Assembly (NCBI GenBank): GCA_947625305.1
Contig: CANQNW010000005.1
Location: forward strand, 1 to 64,000
Direction: 5' to 3'
DNA length: 64,000 nucleotides
From: Candidatus Gastranaerophilales bacterium
GTDB lineage: Bacteria; Cyanobacteriota; Vampirovibrionia; Gastranaerophilales; Gastranaerophilaceae
The notes beneath the pieces were generated by a model. That model ran no database searches, was not told the DNA's origin, and saw only the letters and a list, made by a program, of their open reading frames with translations. The position numbers were made by a program, and so were the translations under genes. Numbering within the stretch: the stretch's first letter is position 1; each line of letters opens with the position of its first letter. Below, one piece after another: positions 35,436 to 44,705 of this stretch.

Positions 35436-35541
35436 TTATGCAGCAAGATCCACGCATTTTAATCTCGAAATAAAATCTTGACTTAACATATCTTTTAGTT
35501 TATAAATGAATTGAGCTAGTTCTGATGTCGTTCTGTTTCTA

Positions 35542-35667
35542 GCTAATAAAAAAGTTTCACCATAGGTGGGGCTTTTTTATTGTGTAAGGACAGGCGAGAA
35601 CGGAGTGAGAAGCCTCGTTGCTATAGCTCTTTGCGAGCAGTGCGAGCAAATAGAGATATAGTACCTA
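35542..35667. repeat. Left copy of the island-flanking repeats (B then A)
   Basis: Element B (35542-35625, 84 bases) and element A (35609-35667, 59 bases) overlap. Both recur at 51,175-51,327 in the opposite order. A holds an imperfect hairpin (CTATAGCTCT...AGAGATATAG with TTGC/GCAA inside). They lie between phage genes and the island. The 541-bp gap 35,436-35,976 has no tRNA or recognisable gene. Confidence 0.85.
35545..35581. terminator. Bidirectional terminator inside element B
   Basis: AATAAAAAAG-TTTCACC, loop ATA, GGTGGGG-CTTTTTTATT. The 17-bp stem (some G-T pairs) has A-rich and T-rich arms, so it works on either strand. It would stop the early phage operon. Confidence 0.8.
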
Positions 35668-35976
35668 TATAGTTTTTCAGGTAGTTTGAAATGATATTTT
35701 CTAGAAGTAGTAAAGTTGGAAGGATATACCAATATTGCTTTTTGCCGATTGTTTGAGGTTTGAAGATCACATTTTGAAAGTGCTCAAACTACGAATTTAC
35801 TATCCCTACTTTCCATTTCTTGGAAAGTTGAATTGCTATGATTTAAGTGTGGCTTGTGTTTAAAGTTGAAAGTTGATGCGTAGTTTCGCTCATTTTTGGG
35901 ATTTTTAAAGCTGTGTTTAACTTGTTAAATAATTACTAATTAGTATAATTATTTTATCAATAGAAAGGAATAAGCT
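35668..35976. other. Non-coding left end of the island
   Basis: No gene is seen in these 309 bases. A 9-bp inverted repeat GTAGTTTGA (35681-35689)/TCAAACTAC (35784-35792) and several AAGTTG words are present. TATAATTATTTTATC just before 35,970 and AAAGGAATAAGCT give expression signals for the glycosylase gene. Confidence 0.4.
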
Positions 35977-36774
35977 ATGAAAAAAACATCAATAGAAGAC
36001 AAAATTTTAAAAATTGCTAAAGATAAGTATAGTAATAAAATGAACAAAGAAAATATGAATAAAGATAATCTAAATTTATTAAAAAAATATCCTCATATAT
36101 TTTTGTTGTCTTGCATAGTTGATTCTGCAAATTCAGATACTGCATGGAATACAGTTAAAAAGATTGCGCAATACACTGGATATGATTTTATAAATTTTTA
36201 TAATGCAGTAATAAATGAAGATACTGAACTTGATAAATTATTAGCTCCTATATCTTCTAGAAATAGTCATAAATATTTTAAACTTGCAGTAATTAAGATA
36301 AAAGAAGAATATAATAGTAATGCTGCTTTAATATGGGAAGATGCTAAAAACTGCGCTGATGTAATAACAAAATTATTGGAATTTGATGGGGTTGGGGTTA
36401 AGAAAGCAACGATGACCGTAAATATATTAACTAGAGACTACAAAATTGATTTAAAAGATAAAAGTGCAATTGATATCTCACCTGATATACATGTAAAACG
36501 CTCTATGTGTAAATTAGGTTTAATAAAAGAACCTGAGCTATTTAATAATAAAAAGGATTATCAAAAAATAGATAATAATATCGTTATCTATAAAGCAAGA
36601 TCCATATATCCTAAATTTCCAGGGATATTAGATTATGCATTTTGGCAAATAGGTAAAAATAAAATTTGCGAAAATAATATATGTAAATCAGATAATGATA
36701 ATAGATGTCCCTTTGAGTCATTCTGTCCGCAACATAAAAGTGCAATTAGCAAAAATTCACGTAGCATAAGTTAG
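35977..36774 (+). CDS. Endonuclease III-like HhH-GPD DNA glycosylase
   Basis: The protein has 265 residues. The helix-hairpin-helix is EFDGVGVKKATMTVN (about 135-150); Lys142 aligns with the lyase Lys of endonuclease III and Asp170 (PDIHVKR) with its catalytic Asp. Four Cys (231, 236, 244, 250; spacing 4-7-5) would hold the iron-sulfur cluster; the usual spacing is 6-2-5, so the loop is unusual. Such enzymes excise damaged or mismatched bases. Next to methyltransferases, related enzymes repair mismatches from deaminated methylcytosine. AAAGGAAT precedes the ATG. It is the first gene of the island. Confidence 0.75.
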   Translation: MKKTSIEDKILKIAKDKYSNKMNKENMNKDNLNLLKKYPHIFLLSCIVDSANSDTAWNTVKKIAQYTGYDFINFYNAVINEDTELDKLLAPISSRNSHKYFKLAVIKIKEEYNSNAALIWEDAKNCADVITKLLEFDGVGVKKATMTVNILTRDYKIDLKDKSAIDISPDIHVKRSMCKLGLIKEPELFNNKKDYQKIDNNIVIYKARSIYPKFPGILDYAFWQIGKNKICENNICKSDNDNRCPFESFCPQHKSAISKNSRSIS

Positions 36775-36828
36775 CAAATGGCTTAAATTTGATTGAATAT
36801 ACTCCATAATGTTAAAAAGCAGGTAATT

Positions 36829-38613
36829 ATGGCAAATATTCAAAAACATAATTTAAATTTCCGAATAGAAAAATTAAGAGTCGAAGCATTAGCAAAAATC
36901 GACCTGTTAAAATCATTTGAAAAATTTGAAACTAAATTTGAACACCGTTTGAACGCAGAAAAAATATTCCTTGAACTATACAATTCAGGCGAGTACTTAA
37001 AAGATATTTTTAAAATTTTGGGAAAAGTTTCAAAATCCTCATTGTATCGTTGGAATAAAACATACTCAGAATATGGAACAATTGAAAGTTTAATTCCAAA
37101 ATATAAATGCACAAGTATTCAAGAATATAATACGACTTTAACCCCTGAAATGATTGAACAATTTAAGAAATTTCTGTTTCTTCCAAACAGATTTAAGATT
37201 TCAAAAGCGATAAGTTTAACAAAATATTGTTTGGAGCAAAAAGGAATAGCAAATATTCCTGCGGACATTGCTTTCAGAAGATATGCCGATAAATATAAAT
37301 CTGTGCATTATGACGAATGGGTGTTTAAAAGAGATGGAGAAAAAGCACTAACTGACAAAGTTTTGCCATATATTCAAAGGGATATGTCAAAAATAGAAAT
37401 CGGAGAAGTTCTTGTTGCTGACGGTCACAATTTAAATTTTCAAGTTATTAACCCATTTACAGGTAAACCACAAAGAGCAACACTTGTCGGTTTCTTTGAT
37501 TGGAAGTCTGGCGCATTGGTCGGATATGAAATAATGATGTCTGAAAATACACAATGTATCGCAAGTGCTTTAAGATACGCAATATTAAATTTAGGAAAAA
37601 TTCCTAAATTTGTGTATCAAGATAATGGTAAAGCATTCAGAGCAAAATATTTTCAAAACTGTGATTTTGAAGAAAGCGGTTTTAACGGAGTTTATGCAAA
37701 TTTAGGTATTACTCCAATTTTTGCAAGAGTCAGAAATGCAAGAGCTAAAATTATAAAAAGATTTTTCTTAGAGTTTCAAGAAGAATTTGAGAAAATGATG
37801 CCGTCATATATTGGAACATCTATTCAGGATAAACCTGCAAGATTATTAAGGGGAGAGGAATTACACAAAGCACATTATCTTAAAACTACTGGCGGACAAA
37901 TTCCAACAATTCAACAAGTAATAAAGTGTATTGATTTTTGGCTAAACCACCACAATTCAAAACCATGCAGCAATGATAAATCAAGAACTATTAAAGAATG
38001 TTTGAACTCTGTTCATAAAGAATTTATAGACCGTTCAAAAATGAATTATTTAATGATGAAATCAGAACCTAAAACTATACTTAGAAACGGTATAAGATTT
38101 TTAGGTGAAAATTACTACCATGAAATATTATTTGGACTTCGGGAACAAGTCTATATTCGTTATTCTCTTTTTGACCTTACAAAAGTATATGTTTATTCCC
38201 TAAAAGGTGAATTTCTTTGTATTGCAAAACGAGTTGAAAAAACTCATCCACTAGCTAATTACACTGGCACAGTTAAGGATATGGAAGATTTTAAGCAGAA
38301 AATACAGAAGCAAACAAAATTGAAAAATAAAGAGATAAGGGAATTCAAAAAATATTTTGATATCGAATCAACAGGAATTTTAGAAATTCCAAAAGAACCT
38401 GTAAAAATTGAAGATTATAAAGAAATAAAGAAAAAACGAGAACGAAAGCAAACACTTCGGGAACAACAGATGAACAGGCCTTATTTTACTGACGATTTTC
38501 AAAAGTGTGAGTGGCTTATGGAACATGGTTGCACCTCACAGGAAGATAGGAAATTTTTATACGAATTTAAAAATAGCGAACAATACAAACTCTTATACGG
38601 AGATGATAACTGA
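36829..38613 (+). CDS. MuA/TnsB-like transposase, catalytic Glu apparently lost
   Basis: From ATG 36829 the protein has 594 residues (an upstream TTG lacks a ribosome site). An N-terminal helix-turn-helix (about 50-80; VSKSSLYRWNKTYSEYG) precedes the integrase core: Asp198 (LVADGHN) and Asp265 (YQDNGKAF). The third position, normally E in A-K-x-x-E-R-F-F, reads A-K-I-I-K-R-F-F (Lys310, codon AAA). A GAA to AAA change would explain this. The C-terminal Mu-type beta-barrel part (about 400-470) and a Lys-rich tail remain. DNA breakage should be lost unless another Glu (315) compensates. The ATPase gene follows directly. Confidence 0.82.
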   Translation: MANIQKHNLNFRIEKLRVEALAKIDLLKSFEKFETKFEHRLNAEKIFLELYNSGEYLKDIFKILGKVSKSSLYRWNKTYSEYGTIESLIPKYKCTSIQEYNTTLTPEMIEQFKKFLFLPNRFKISKAISLTKYCLEQKGIANIPADIAFRRYADKYKSVHYDEWVFKRDGEKALTDKVLPYIQRDMSKIEIGEVLVADGHNLNFQVINPFTGKPQRATLVGFFDWKSGALVGYEIMMSENTQCIASALRYAILNLGKIPKFVYQDNGKAFRAKYFQNCDFEESGFNGVYANLGITPIFARVRNARAKIIKRFFLEFQEEFEKMMPSYIGTSIQDKPARLLRGEELHKAHYLKTTGGQIPTIQQVIKCIDFWLNHHNSKPCSNDKSRTIKECLNSVHKEFIDRSKMNYLMMKSEPKTILRNGIRFLGENYYHEILFGLREQVYIRYSLFDLTKVYVYSLKGEFLCIAKRVEKTHPLANYTGTVKDMEDFKQKIQKQTKLKNKEIREFKKYFDIESTGILEIPKEPVKIEDYKEIKKKRERKQTLREQQMNRPYFTDDFQKCEWLMEHGCTSQEDRKFLYEFKNSEQYKLLYGDDN

Positions 38614-39344
38614 TGAAACAAGTATTTGTAAGAACAAAAAATGTCAAAAAATTTGTTTCTCTTATGGAAACCTTGAAAAATTTACCGCCAAACATTCCTA
38701 AACTTGCACTTGTTTATGGCAGTCACGGACTTGGCAAAACCAAAACTCTTATTTGGTGGGCGACTAAAAACGATGCAATTTACATTCGAGCTAATAACGA
38801 TATGACTCAAAATGGCTTATTAAAAGAAATTGTACTTGAACTAAATCAGCGACCATATCACGCAATGCAGGATAATTTGGATTTGATAATAGGACAGTTA
38901 AGATTCAATCCTAAAATTATCATTGTTGATGAAATTGATTATCTATTCAGCAAAAATGCGATAGAAATATTAAGGGATATTCACGATAACTCAGGAACTC
39001 TGATAGTTTTATCAGGAATGGGTAATGTTAATACAAAAATTGCTCGGTATAAACATTTTGAGGATAGGATTTACAAAAAATTGAAATTTGAACCGTATAA
39101 CGAATCAGATATAGAAGATATTTTAAATCAAATTACTGACTTATTCTTTGCTCCTGATGCTATTAAATATCTTGCCACTCGGACAAACCAGTTTAGAAAA
39201 ATTGTTCAGACATTAGACCAACTTGAAAAACAAGCCGAAACAAACGGCGTTGCCGAAATTACAGAAAATATAATCAAAGGAATAATTACAAATGAAAGAC
39301 AAAATATTAACCTTATGCCGAAGATTGAAAAAAAGTACGCTTGA
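38613..39344 (+). CDS. MuB/TnsC-like AAA+ ATPase
   Basis: The protein has 243 residues. Walker A is GSHGLGKT (36-43) and Walker B IIIVDEID (102-109), with sensor-like IVLSGMG after it. A small helical C-terminal domain (about 185-225) follows. In Mu and Tn7 this protein picks target DNA and activates the transposase. It overlaps the transposase stop by one base and the next gene by 53 bases. Confidence 0.85.
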   Translation: MKQVFVRTKNVKKFVSLMETLKNLPPNIPKLALVYGSHGLGKTKTLIWWATKNDAIYIRANNDMTQNGLLKEIVLELNQRPYHAMQDNLDLIIGQLRFNPKIIIVDEIDYLFSKNAIEILRDIHDNSGTLIVLSGMGNVNTKIARYKHFEDRIYKKLKFEPYNESDIEDILNQITDLFFAPDAIKYLATRTNQFRKIVQTLDQLEKQAETNGVAEITENIIKGIITNERQNINLMPKIEKKYA

Positions 39345-40032
39345 TGATTTGGTTTCGTATTTAGAAATAAAATCTGGTGAAATTGAGCCGATTCTCCTGC
39401 AACTTGAAAATGATGGATGTATAAAACAAAAGAACGGAGAAATATTATATCTTGGCAAAAATACAGTTTCTAAGGGAAAAATTGAAAAAAAAGATATAAA
39501 TCTGATGTTTGAATATAGGACTCCGGCGGAGAAAGAAATAATTATTAAAGGATTTTGTCTTGAAATGCCACCGCATAATTTATGCGAACTAATAAATTTG
39601 CAGAAAAATTGTGTTTGCCATTATTACGCAATTTTTAGAAAAATGATTTATGATAGGCAATTTAAAGAACTTTTAAAAAAATATGAGTTATATCCGCAAC
39701 TTGGCAGATATAGAAAATTTTATGAAAAATATGCCTACTTTTATGTTTATAACGGAAAAGTTTTTGTATCATACAAATTACTTAAAACCGATAAAAAAGA
39801 AAAAGAATTTACGAAAAATGAAATCAGGGAATTTAAAATCACTTACAGTTTTCTCACTCGGATTGAAAGTCATAATATAAATGAACACTATTTATATTAC
39901 CGACTTGCCGAATACATTTGGCGAAGAAATAAAGCTCTTAATACATTATATCAAGATTTAACAAATTTAATAGATGCACAAACACAAACCCTTTCAGTTA
40001 ATGAGCCGACAGGGTATTGTAGTGTAGGTTGA
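39292..40032 (+). CDS. Third gene of the Mu-like operon, wHTH protein of unknown role
   Basis: The protein has 246 residues. Residues 1-60 form a winged helix (LDDLVSYLEIKSGEIEPILLQ, then a GCIKQKNGEILYLG wing). The rest is helical and basic with Cys103/Cys105 (about; NCVCHYYAIF). I do not recognise a known family. Since it follows MuA and MuB in one operon, a role in target choice, end binding or regulation is likely (TniQ-like in position only). Confidence 0.55.
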   Translation: MKDKILTLCRRLKKSTLDDLVSYLEIKSGEIEPILLQLENDGCIKQKNGEILYLGKNTVSKGKIEKKDINLMFEYRTPAEKEIIIKGFCLEMPPHNLCELINLQKNCVCHYYAIFRKMIYDRQFKELLKKYELYPQLGRYRKFYEKYAYFYVYNGKVFVSYKLLKTDKKEKEFTKNEIREFKITYSFLTRIESHNINEHYLYYRLAEYIWRRNKALNTLYQDLTNLIDAQTQTLSVNEPTGYCSVG

Positions 40033-40261
40033 TATGAAACTAAAAAAACAAAAATAACCAAAGAGTTAGGTGTGAAGTGTCATATAATGCTTTTCGTCAT
40101 ATTCTAAAATCTGAAATTGAACAAGCATTCAAAAACTTCCGAGAATAAAATTACAAAATAACTTTACTGACAATAATACACTTGAAACCGAATTCTACAA
40201 TAATATAGTAGAAAGTTTCAATAAATATACTGCTTCTGATTTAAGTATAGTATCTATATGA
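40033..40261 (+). pseudogene. Broken coding remnant after the transposition genes
   Basis: Conceptual pieces TKITKELGV, then AFRHILKSEIEQAFKNFRE in another frame, then LQNNFTDNNTLETEFYNNI in a third, ending at 40259-40261. The first two pieces together resemble a small helix-turn-helix protein split by frameshifts. This is probably a decayed fourth gene of the element. Weak call. Confidence 0.35.
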
Positions 40262-40315
40262 ACACAAAAAGACATAGCAAAAAATTTAATGTATGATAAA
40301 AGAAAGGAGATACAA

Positions 40316-41062
40316 ATGACTTACGACTTAAGATATGGTGATTGCTTTAAATTATTAGATGATATTTCTGATAAATCAATTGATTTAATCTTAACAGATC
40401 CACCATACAATATTGCAAAATATTCTACAGGAAATATCAATTTGCCAGGTCGCTGCGCTCTTAATAATGATTTGGCAGATTGGGATAAACTTGAAATTAA
40501 ACCTAGAGATTTATTGGCTAACTTTAAAAGAATAATTAAACCCAAAGGTAATATCTTTGTTTTTACCACTTATAACCAAATAGGCAAATGGCATGAGGCT
40601 TTTGATCCGGAATTTGATACTTTTCAATTTATGGTTTGGCACAAAACGAACCCTGCTCCTAAAATTTATAAAAATGGATTTTTAAATAGTTGTGAGTTAA
40701 TTGTGTGTATGTGGAACAAAGGTCATCAATGGAATTTTAGCAATCAAAAAGAAATGCATAACTTTATTCAAACCCCAATTTGCATGCAACCTGAAAGGCT
40801 TTCTAATCCAAAACATCCGGCACAAAAACCTGTAAAATTATTAGAACATATTATTAATATTGCATCTAATGAAGATGATACAATACTCGATCCTTTTATG
40901 GGAGTTGGTTCAACAGGTATTGCTGCTTATAATTTAAATAGAAACTTTATTGGAATTGAAATAGAAAAAGAATATTTTGATGCTACTTGCAAACGATTTA
41001 AAAATCATGAATACAAAATGAAAGAATATGCTATGAGCAACTATTTACTAATTAATTCTTGA
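40316..41062 (+). CDS. Beta-class DNA methyltransferase
   Basis: From ATG 40316 (AAAGGAG seven bases upstream) the protein has 248 residues; an earlier ATG at 40289 lacks a ribosome site. Motif IV TDPPYN (27-32) comes before motif I DPFMGVGSTG (about 197-206), the beta-class order, so it methylates adenine N6 or cytosine N4. It converges with the cyclase-like gene, overlapping it by 15 bases. It may protect sites cut by the TdeIII-like enzyme or the HNH enzyme. Confidence 0.85.
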   Translation: MTYDLRYGDCFKLLDDISDKSIDLILTDPPYNIAKYSTGNINLPGRCALNNDLADWDKLEIKPRDLLANFKRIIKPKGNIFVFTTYNQIGKWHEAFDPEFDTFQFMVWHKTNPAPKIYKNGFLNSCELIVCMWNKGHQWNFSNQKEMHNFIQTPICMQPERLSNPKHPAQKPVKLLEHIINIASNEDDTILDPFMGVGSTGIAAYNLNRNFIGIEIEKEYFDATCKRFKNHEYKMKEYAMSNYLLINS

Positions 41063-41824
41063 TAAAGTAATATCGCAATTTTCTTTATAATTTCTTATAA
41101 TATTATCATTAATTGCATTGTTATATTTCTTTTTTAACCACATATATTTATCTAATGCCTCTTGTTCATACAAGCCTTTTTTTATTTGTTCTTTTAATTT
41201 GCAAATATACTCAGCCCATTCTTCATTACTATCTGTTTCATGTCCAAACGTATCATATGAAATATAATCTATATAATAATAACCATCAGTATCCATCTTT
41301 AAACATTGTATTATGTCTTTCTTTTCAGCTTCATAATTATAAGATTGATTGGAAGAATATTTAGAGCACTCAGTAATAACTTTATTAGGAATAATCACGC
41401 GAGGATACTTTGCTACTTTCTCCATAGATACAACTTTATTCATTGCTGGACCAAATATGGTAGTGCCGTTATGGTATAAATTCCCACAAGTACATGCTCC
41501 TCTCAGAAAAATTCCATGCAATGCGGCAAAATTTGCCTGTAAACGCATAACATCTAATATCGTATAAAATAAACCTGAAGGTGTTTCTATAGGAAAAGAT
41601 AATATTATTGAATCAGATACTTGCAAATAATTTTTTTCCTCATTGCCAATCCAATTGAATTTATCTTTTTCTCGTTTATTTATCCATTTTGTGTAGTCTA
41701 GATGATACTCTGCTTTATCAAATTTATTAAGCATTTCATCAACGGTTATTTTGTTATTATCAATAATTTCCTTAAAACCTAATATGTCTAAAAAGAAAAT
41801 AACATAATCTCTATATTCTTCCAT
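41048..41824 (-). CDS. Class III nucleotide cyclase-like protein in a restriction operon
   Basis: The protein has 258 residues. FFLDILGF (Asp13), QVSDSIIL (Asp71), LRGACTCGNLY (Arg108) and FGPAMNK (124-130) with PRVII after it follow the order of class III cyclases: first metal Asp, second metal Asp, then the G-x-x-x-x-x-A-x-N helix. Spacing is looser than in standard cyclases and the family looks divergent. Possible role: making a cyclic nucleotide alarm signal in phage defence. The gene is the last of a four-gene minus operon, seven bases after the TdeIII-like gene. No adjacent nucleotide-gated effector is seen. Confidence 0.5.
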   Translation of the reverse strand: MEEYRDYVIFFLDILGFKEIIDNNKITVDEMLNKFDKAEYHLDYTKWINKREKDKFNWIGNEEKNYLQVSDSIILSFPIETPSGLFYTILDVMRLQANFAALHGIFLRGACTCGNLYHNGTTIFGPAMNKVVSMEKVAKYPRVIIPNKVITECSKYSSNQSYNYEAEKKDIIQCLKMDTDGYYYIDYISYDTFGHETDSNEEWAEYICKLKEQIKKGLYEQEALDKYMWLKKKYNNAINDNIIRNYKENCDITLSRIN

Positions 41825-41831
41825 TTTATAC

Positions 41832-42680
41832 CTATCTTGAGCATTGCTGTATCATTTCATTTAGTTTTTCGTTTAGATTTATTTGATTAATTGCTTCGTT
41901 GTATATTTTGGTAAACTCTTTAAAATTAACACCTTCAGGTAAAATCTTATTCCAAAATGCCGAACCTACTAAAAACATATGTGGGTATTGCAAATATTTC
42001 TTAATAGAGCCAGACCAAGTTCTGCCTTCTCCGTCTTTATGATAAATAGTTGCAAAATATGGTTTTGTTTTTCTATAATTTAAACCCACATAAATAGTTA
42101 ACAACTTTTTGGCATTTGACGGAGCATTACTACTATCAAGATTACCTCCGGCTTTGATTTCCATAATATTTAATTCGTCTCCATCCCAAAAAGCTAAATC
42201 CACAGGTTTTGTATGAATTTCGTTCGTAATTGGTAAAGGTTTGTCAAGTAATTCCAGAATAGTTTCATGATTTACAGAGCAACAAACTTTTCTTTTACTA
42301 TCTCCTTCACATCTTGTCATAAATTCCGTAATTCTACCTTGTAATTGGGAATTGCCCATATCAATGTTCGAAACAATAATTTGTTCGTGCTCGTTAGGAT
42401 TTTGAACATTATGTTCTAAATTATGAGGATTAACAATTTGAGGAACATTTTCTGCCCCATATCTTAATTTTGTAATTTCCTTAGCAACTTTTTGTATTGA
42501 ATTACCGCTTTTTGACTCAAAACTACTCACGAATACCATATGTGCAGACATCATTGTATCTAATTCTTTTAATAAGAAATTATTCTGTTTTGCTTTAAAA
42601 TTAGTTACAAAGTCACATTGAATTCTTGCAACTAATGATGAAAATTCTTCCTCTATAATTTGAAATATTCTATCTCTCAT
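41832..42680 (-). CDS. TdeIII/MjaII-like type II restriction endonuclease
   Basis: The protein has 282 residues. The [13 protein letters not shown] segment (51-63) and the [10 protein letters not shown]...MEIKAGGN core (about 159-180) match the TdeIII family; Asp161, Glu174 and Lys176 make a PD-(D/E)XK site. I recall that relatives recognise GGNCC, but specificity cannot be read here. It overlaps the HNH gene by 11 bases, so it is in the same operon. Confidence 0.75.
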   Translation of the reverse strand: MRDRIFQIIEEEFSSLVARIQCDFVTNFKAKQNNFLLKELDTMMSAHMVFVSSFESKSGNSIQKVAKEITKLRYGAENVPQIVNPHNLEHNVQNPNEHEQIIVSNIDMGNSQLQGRITEFMTRCEGDSKRKVCCSVNHETILELLDKPLPITNEIHTKPVDLAFWDGDELNIMEIKAGGNLDSSNAPSNAKKLLTIYVGLNYRKTKPYFATIYHKDGEGRTWSGSIKKYLQYPHMFLVGSAFWNKILPEGVNFKEFTKIYNEAINQINLNEKLNEMIQQCSR

Positions 42681-43407
42681 TTGTTTTTACGACCTCTTTT
42701 AATTGTTCAACTGTTATATTGTTTCTGTGTAATATTTTGTGACAGTTAGAACATAATGGAACTAAATTTTTTCGAGCTTCTTCTAAATTTGTAAGTTTAC
42801 CATCTACTTCATATACAGAAACAGGATTTATGTGATGAAATTCTATAAAATTTTTACCGTATTCACCATATATTGCTTCAAAATCAAAATCACATGCATC
42901 GCATTTAATTTTTCCAAGTTTACTATAGTAATCAAAAGCATATGCCCTTAATTTTGCAGAACGTTTTCTTGTTTTTGTAACTGTTGTTACTAACTTTCCC
43001 TCAACAATTTCATCTTCCGGTATAAAATGCTTATTACTGTCATTTAACAAATTAACATTCGCACTTTTTTGAGCTTCTATATCGAAATAGCCGCTATTAA
43101 TGTACTCATACTCTTCATATTTATTTTCAAGAAAGTTTAAACCATCTTCAGTAATATAATATTTTTCGTCTACATATTGTGCTAAATTTCCACGTTCGAA
43201 TGTTGAATGTGATCTTAAGTTACGAACTTTTTGCGAGAAATAAGTATCGTTTCTTCCCGGAATAATTTCTGCATCCTTACCTTTAGGCTGCATTATTTCT
43301 GTTAATATCTCAATTAGTTCAGAAGTAGTTGTCCCCTCTTTTCGCCTTGAAAAAACTTTTAATGAAGGAATTATAAGTTGATTTTCCGAAATGCGTTCTT
43401 CTGGCAT
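42670..43407 (-). CDS. HNH endonuclease with N-terminal winged helix
   Basis: The protein has 245 residues. Residues 10-95 look like a winged helix ([18 protein letters not shown]...[14 protein letters not shown]). The C-terminus is an HNH domain: Cys169/Cys172, EFHHINPVS (His191-His192), then [14 protein letters not shown] with Cys219/Cys222 and His227. Zinc-bound HNH nucleases of this shape are restriction enzymes. It follows the Dam-type methyltransferase by nine bases, so the two may form a type II pair. Confidence 0.8.
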   Translation of the reverse strand: MPEERISENQLIIPSLKVFSRRKEGTTTSELIEILTEIMQPKGKDAEIIPGRNDTYFSQKVRNLRSHSTFERGNLAQYVDEKYYITEDGLNFLENKYEEYEYINSGYFDIEAQKSANVNLLNDSNKHFIPEDEIVEGKLVTTVTKTRKRSAKLRAYAFDYYSKLGKIKCDACDFDFEAIYGEYGKNFIEFHHINPVSVYEVDGKLTNLEEARKNLVPLCSNCHKILHRNNITVEQLKEVVKTNER

Positions 43408-43416
43408 ATTCCCCTC

Positions 43417-44604
43417 CTATGCATATTGTAGTTGTTTTTTCTTATTAGATTTAAGAGCAGTAACTGTACCACTTTTTTTGATTTCATTATCAATAGGATA
43501 ATTTGTGATTAATAAATGCTCACAATCCCTATTATTACGACCTTTAAAACTAACCATATATGTTTTATCAAAACTTGTGATGTATAATCCGTTATTACTA
43601 TACAAGTTGGAAATAAATTCCGTATTTTTAATTACAAGCATAAATTTAGCCGGACATTTATTGATTAAATAATTTGCCAAGCGTTCCTGATCTTGTTTAT
43701 TAAAAGTATTATTAACATAACTACTAAAGTCAGTATCATATGGTGGATCTAAAAATATAAAATCATTTTTAGTAAGTTTAACTTTATTCAAAAATTCTTC
43801 AAAATCTAAATTGTAAATGTCTGTATTTACAAAATGTGATTGGAGTTCTTTTGATTTTATATAATCAATTTTTCTTTGGAAGTTCTTTCTATTATAAGAA
43901 ATTCCGCCATATGGAACATTAAATTCCCCATTGGAATTGTATCTAAACATGGAAGAATAGCAGTATTCTCTAATAAAATAGAAATATTCGCTATTATCAT
44001 ATTTATTGTATAAAGCTCTTATATACATATAGAAAGAACCTTTTAATGCACATTCAAAATTATCATAAATATCTTTTTCGGGAAGATTTCCTTTTTTTTC
44101 TTCCAAATCTTTCATGCGAACTAATTTTGCACTAATGTTTCTCTGCAATTCTTTTTCAAAAATGCCATAATGCTCCAATAACTCAGGGTTCAATAGTTGC
44201 TTAAAAGCCATTTTATTATTGTTTATAAACAAACCAATATTTTTAATTAAATCTTCTTTGGCAATTTTGTTGGATCTATATTTTGAGTAAGTTATGTTAA
44301 AAACATCAACATTATTGTCTAATATACTTTCTAACCCAACCCAAGCATTTTGAAGAGACTGCAAGTGAGTTATAAAATCTTTATTCTTGTATTTAACATT
44401 ATTGTACAGAGTTGTTAACTCGCTAGATTTATCATTAATAAGCATGTTTTTATTTTTCATAGAGAAAAAAACAGCACCGCCACCGACAAAAGGTTCAATA
44501 AAACGAACAAAATTTTTAGGTATATTCGGGAGAATATACTTTAATTCTTGTTCTTTACCTCCAGCCCATTTAACTATGGGCGACAAATCGTTCACCTTCT
44601 CCAT
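43417..44604 (-). CDS. Dam/DpnM-type N6-adenine methyltransferase
   Basis: The protein has 395 residues. VKWAGGK (11-17) and EPFVGGGAVFF (about 37-47) form the SAM site, and LDPPYD (Asp286) is the catalytic motif: the alpha-class Dam layout. Usual DpnM proteins have about 280 residues; this one carries a longer helical recognition region (about 90-230). It is the first gene of the restriction operon. No Shine-Dalgarno is seen and the promoter places the start at or next to the ATG. Confidence 0.88.
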   Translation of the reverse strand: MEKVNDLSPIVKWAGGKEQELKYILPNIPKNFVRFIEPFVGGGAVFFSMKNKNMLINDKSSELTTLYNNVKYKNKDFITHLQSLQNAWVGLESILDNNVDVFNITYSKYRSNKIAKEDLIKNIGLFINNNKMAFKQLLNPELLEHYGIFEKELQRNISAKLVRMKDLEEKKGNLPEKDIYDNFECALKGSFYMYIRALYNKYDNSEYFYFIREYCYSSMFRYNSNGEFNVPYGGISYNRKNFQRKIDYIKSKELQSHFVNTDIYNLDFEEFLNKVKLTKNDFIFLDPPYDTDFSSYVNNTFNKQDQERLANYLINKCPAKFMLVIKNTEFISNLYSNNGLYITSFDKTYMVSFKGRNNRDCEHLLITNYPIDNEIKKSGTVTALKSNKKKQLQYA

Positions 44605-44640
44605 AGAAATTATTATAGTAAAAACAAGCTACTTCTTCAA
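44605..44640 (-). promoter_or_regulatory. Promoter of the restriction operon, probably leaderless
   Basis: On the minus strand TTGAAG (44640-44635), 17 bases, then TATAAT (44617-44612). Transcription should begin about seven bases on, at 44605/44604, which is the ATG of the methyltransferase. Confidence 0.65.
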
Positions 44641-44705
44641 TGTAGTAAAGAAAGATTAAGAAAATAAATTAATGTTTATGATATACTATGCTCAAAGGAG
44701 TGGTA

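Noticed and set aside
35436-35582. Minus-strand open frame ending at 35436 (about 46 codons)
   Set aside because: It has no start codon or ribosome site and reads through a terminator; length is within chance for AT-rich DNA.
41113-41567. Plus-strand frames opposite the cyclase-like gene
   Set aside because: They are hydrophobic shadows of the minus-strand gene without ribosome sites.
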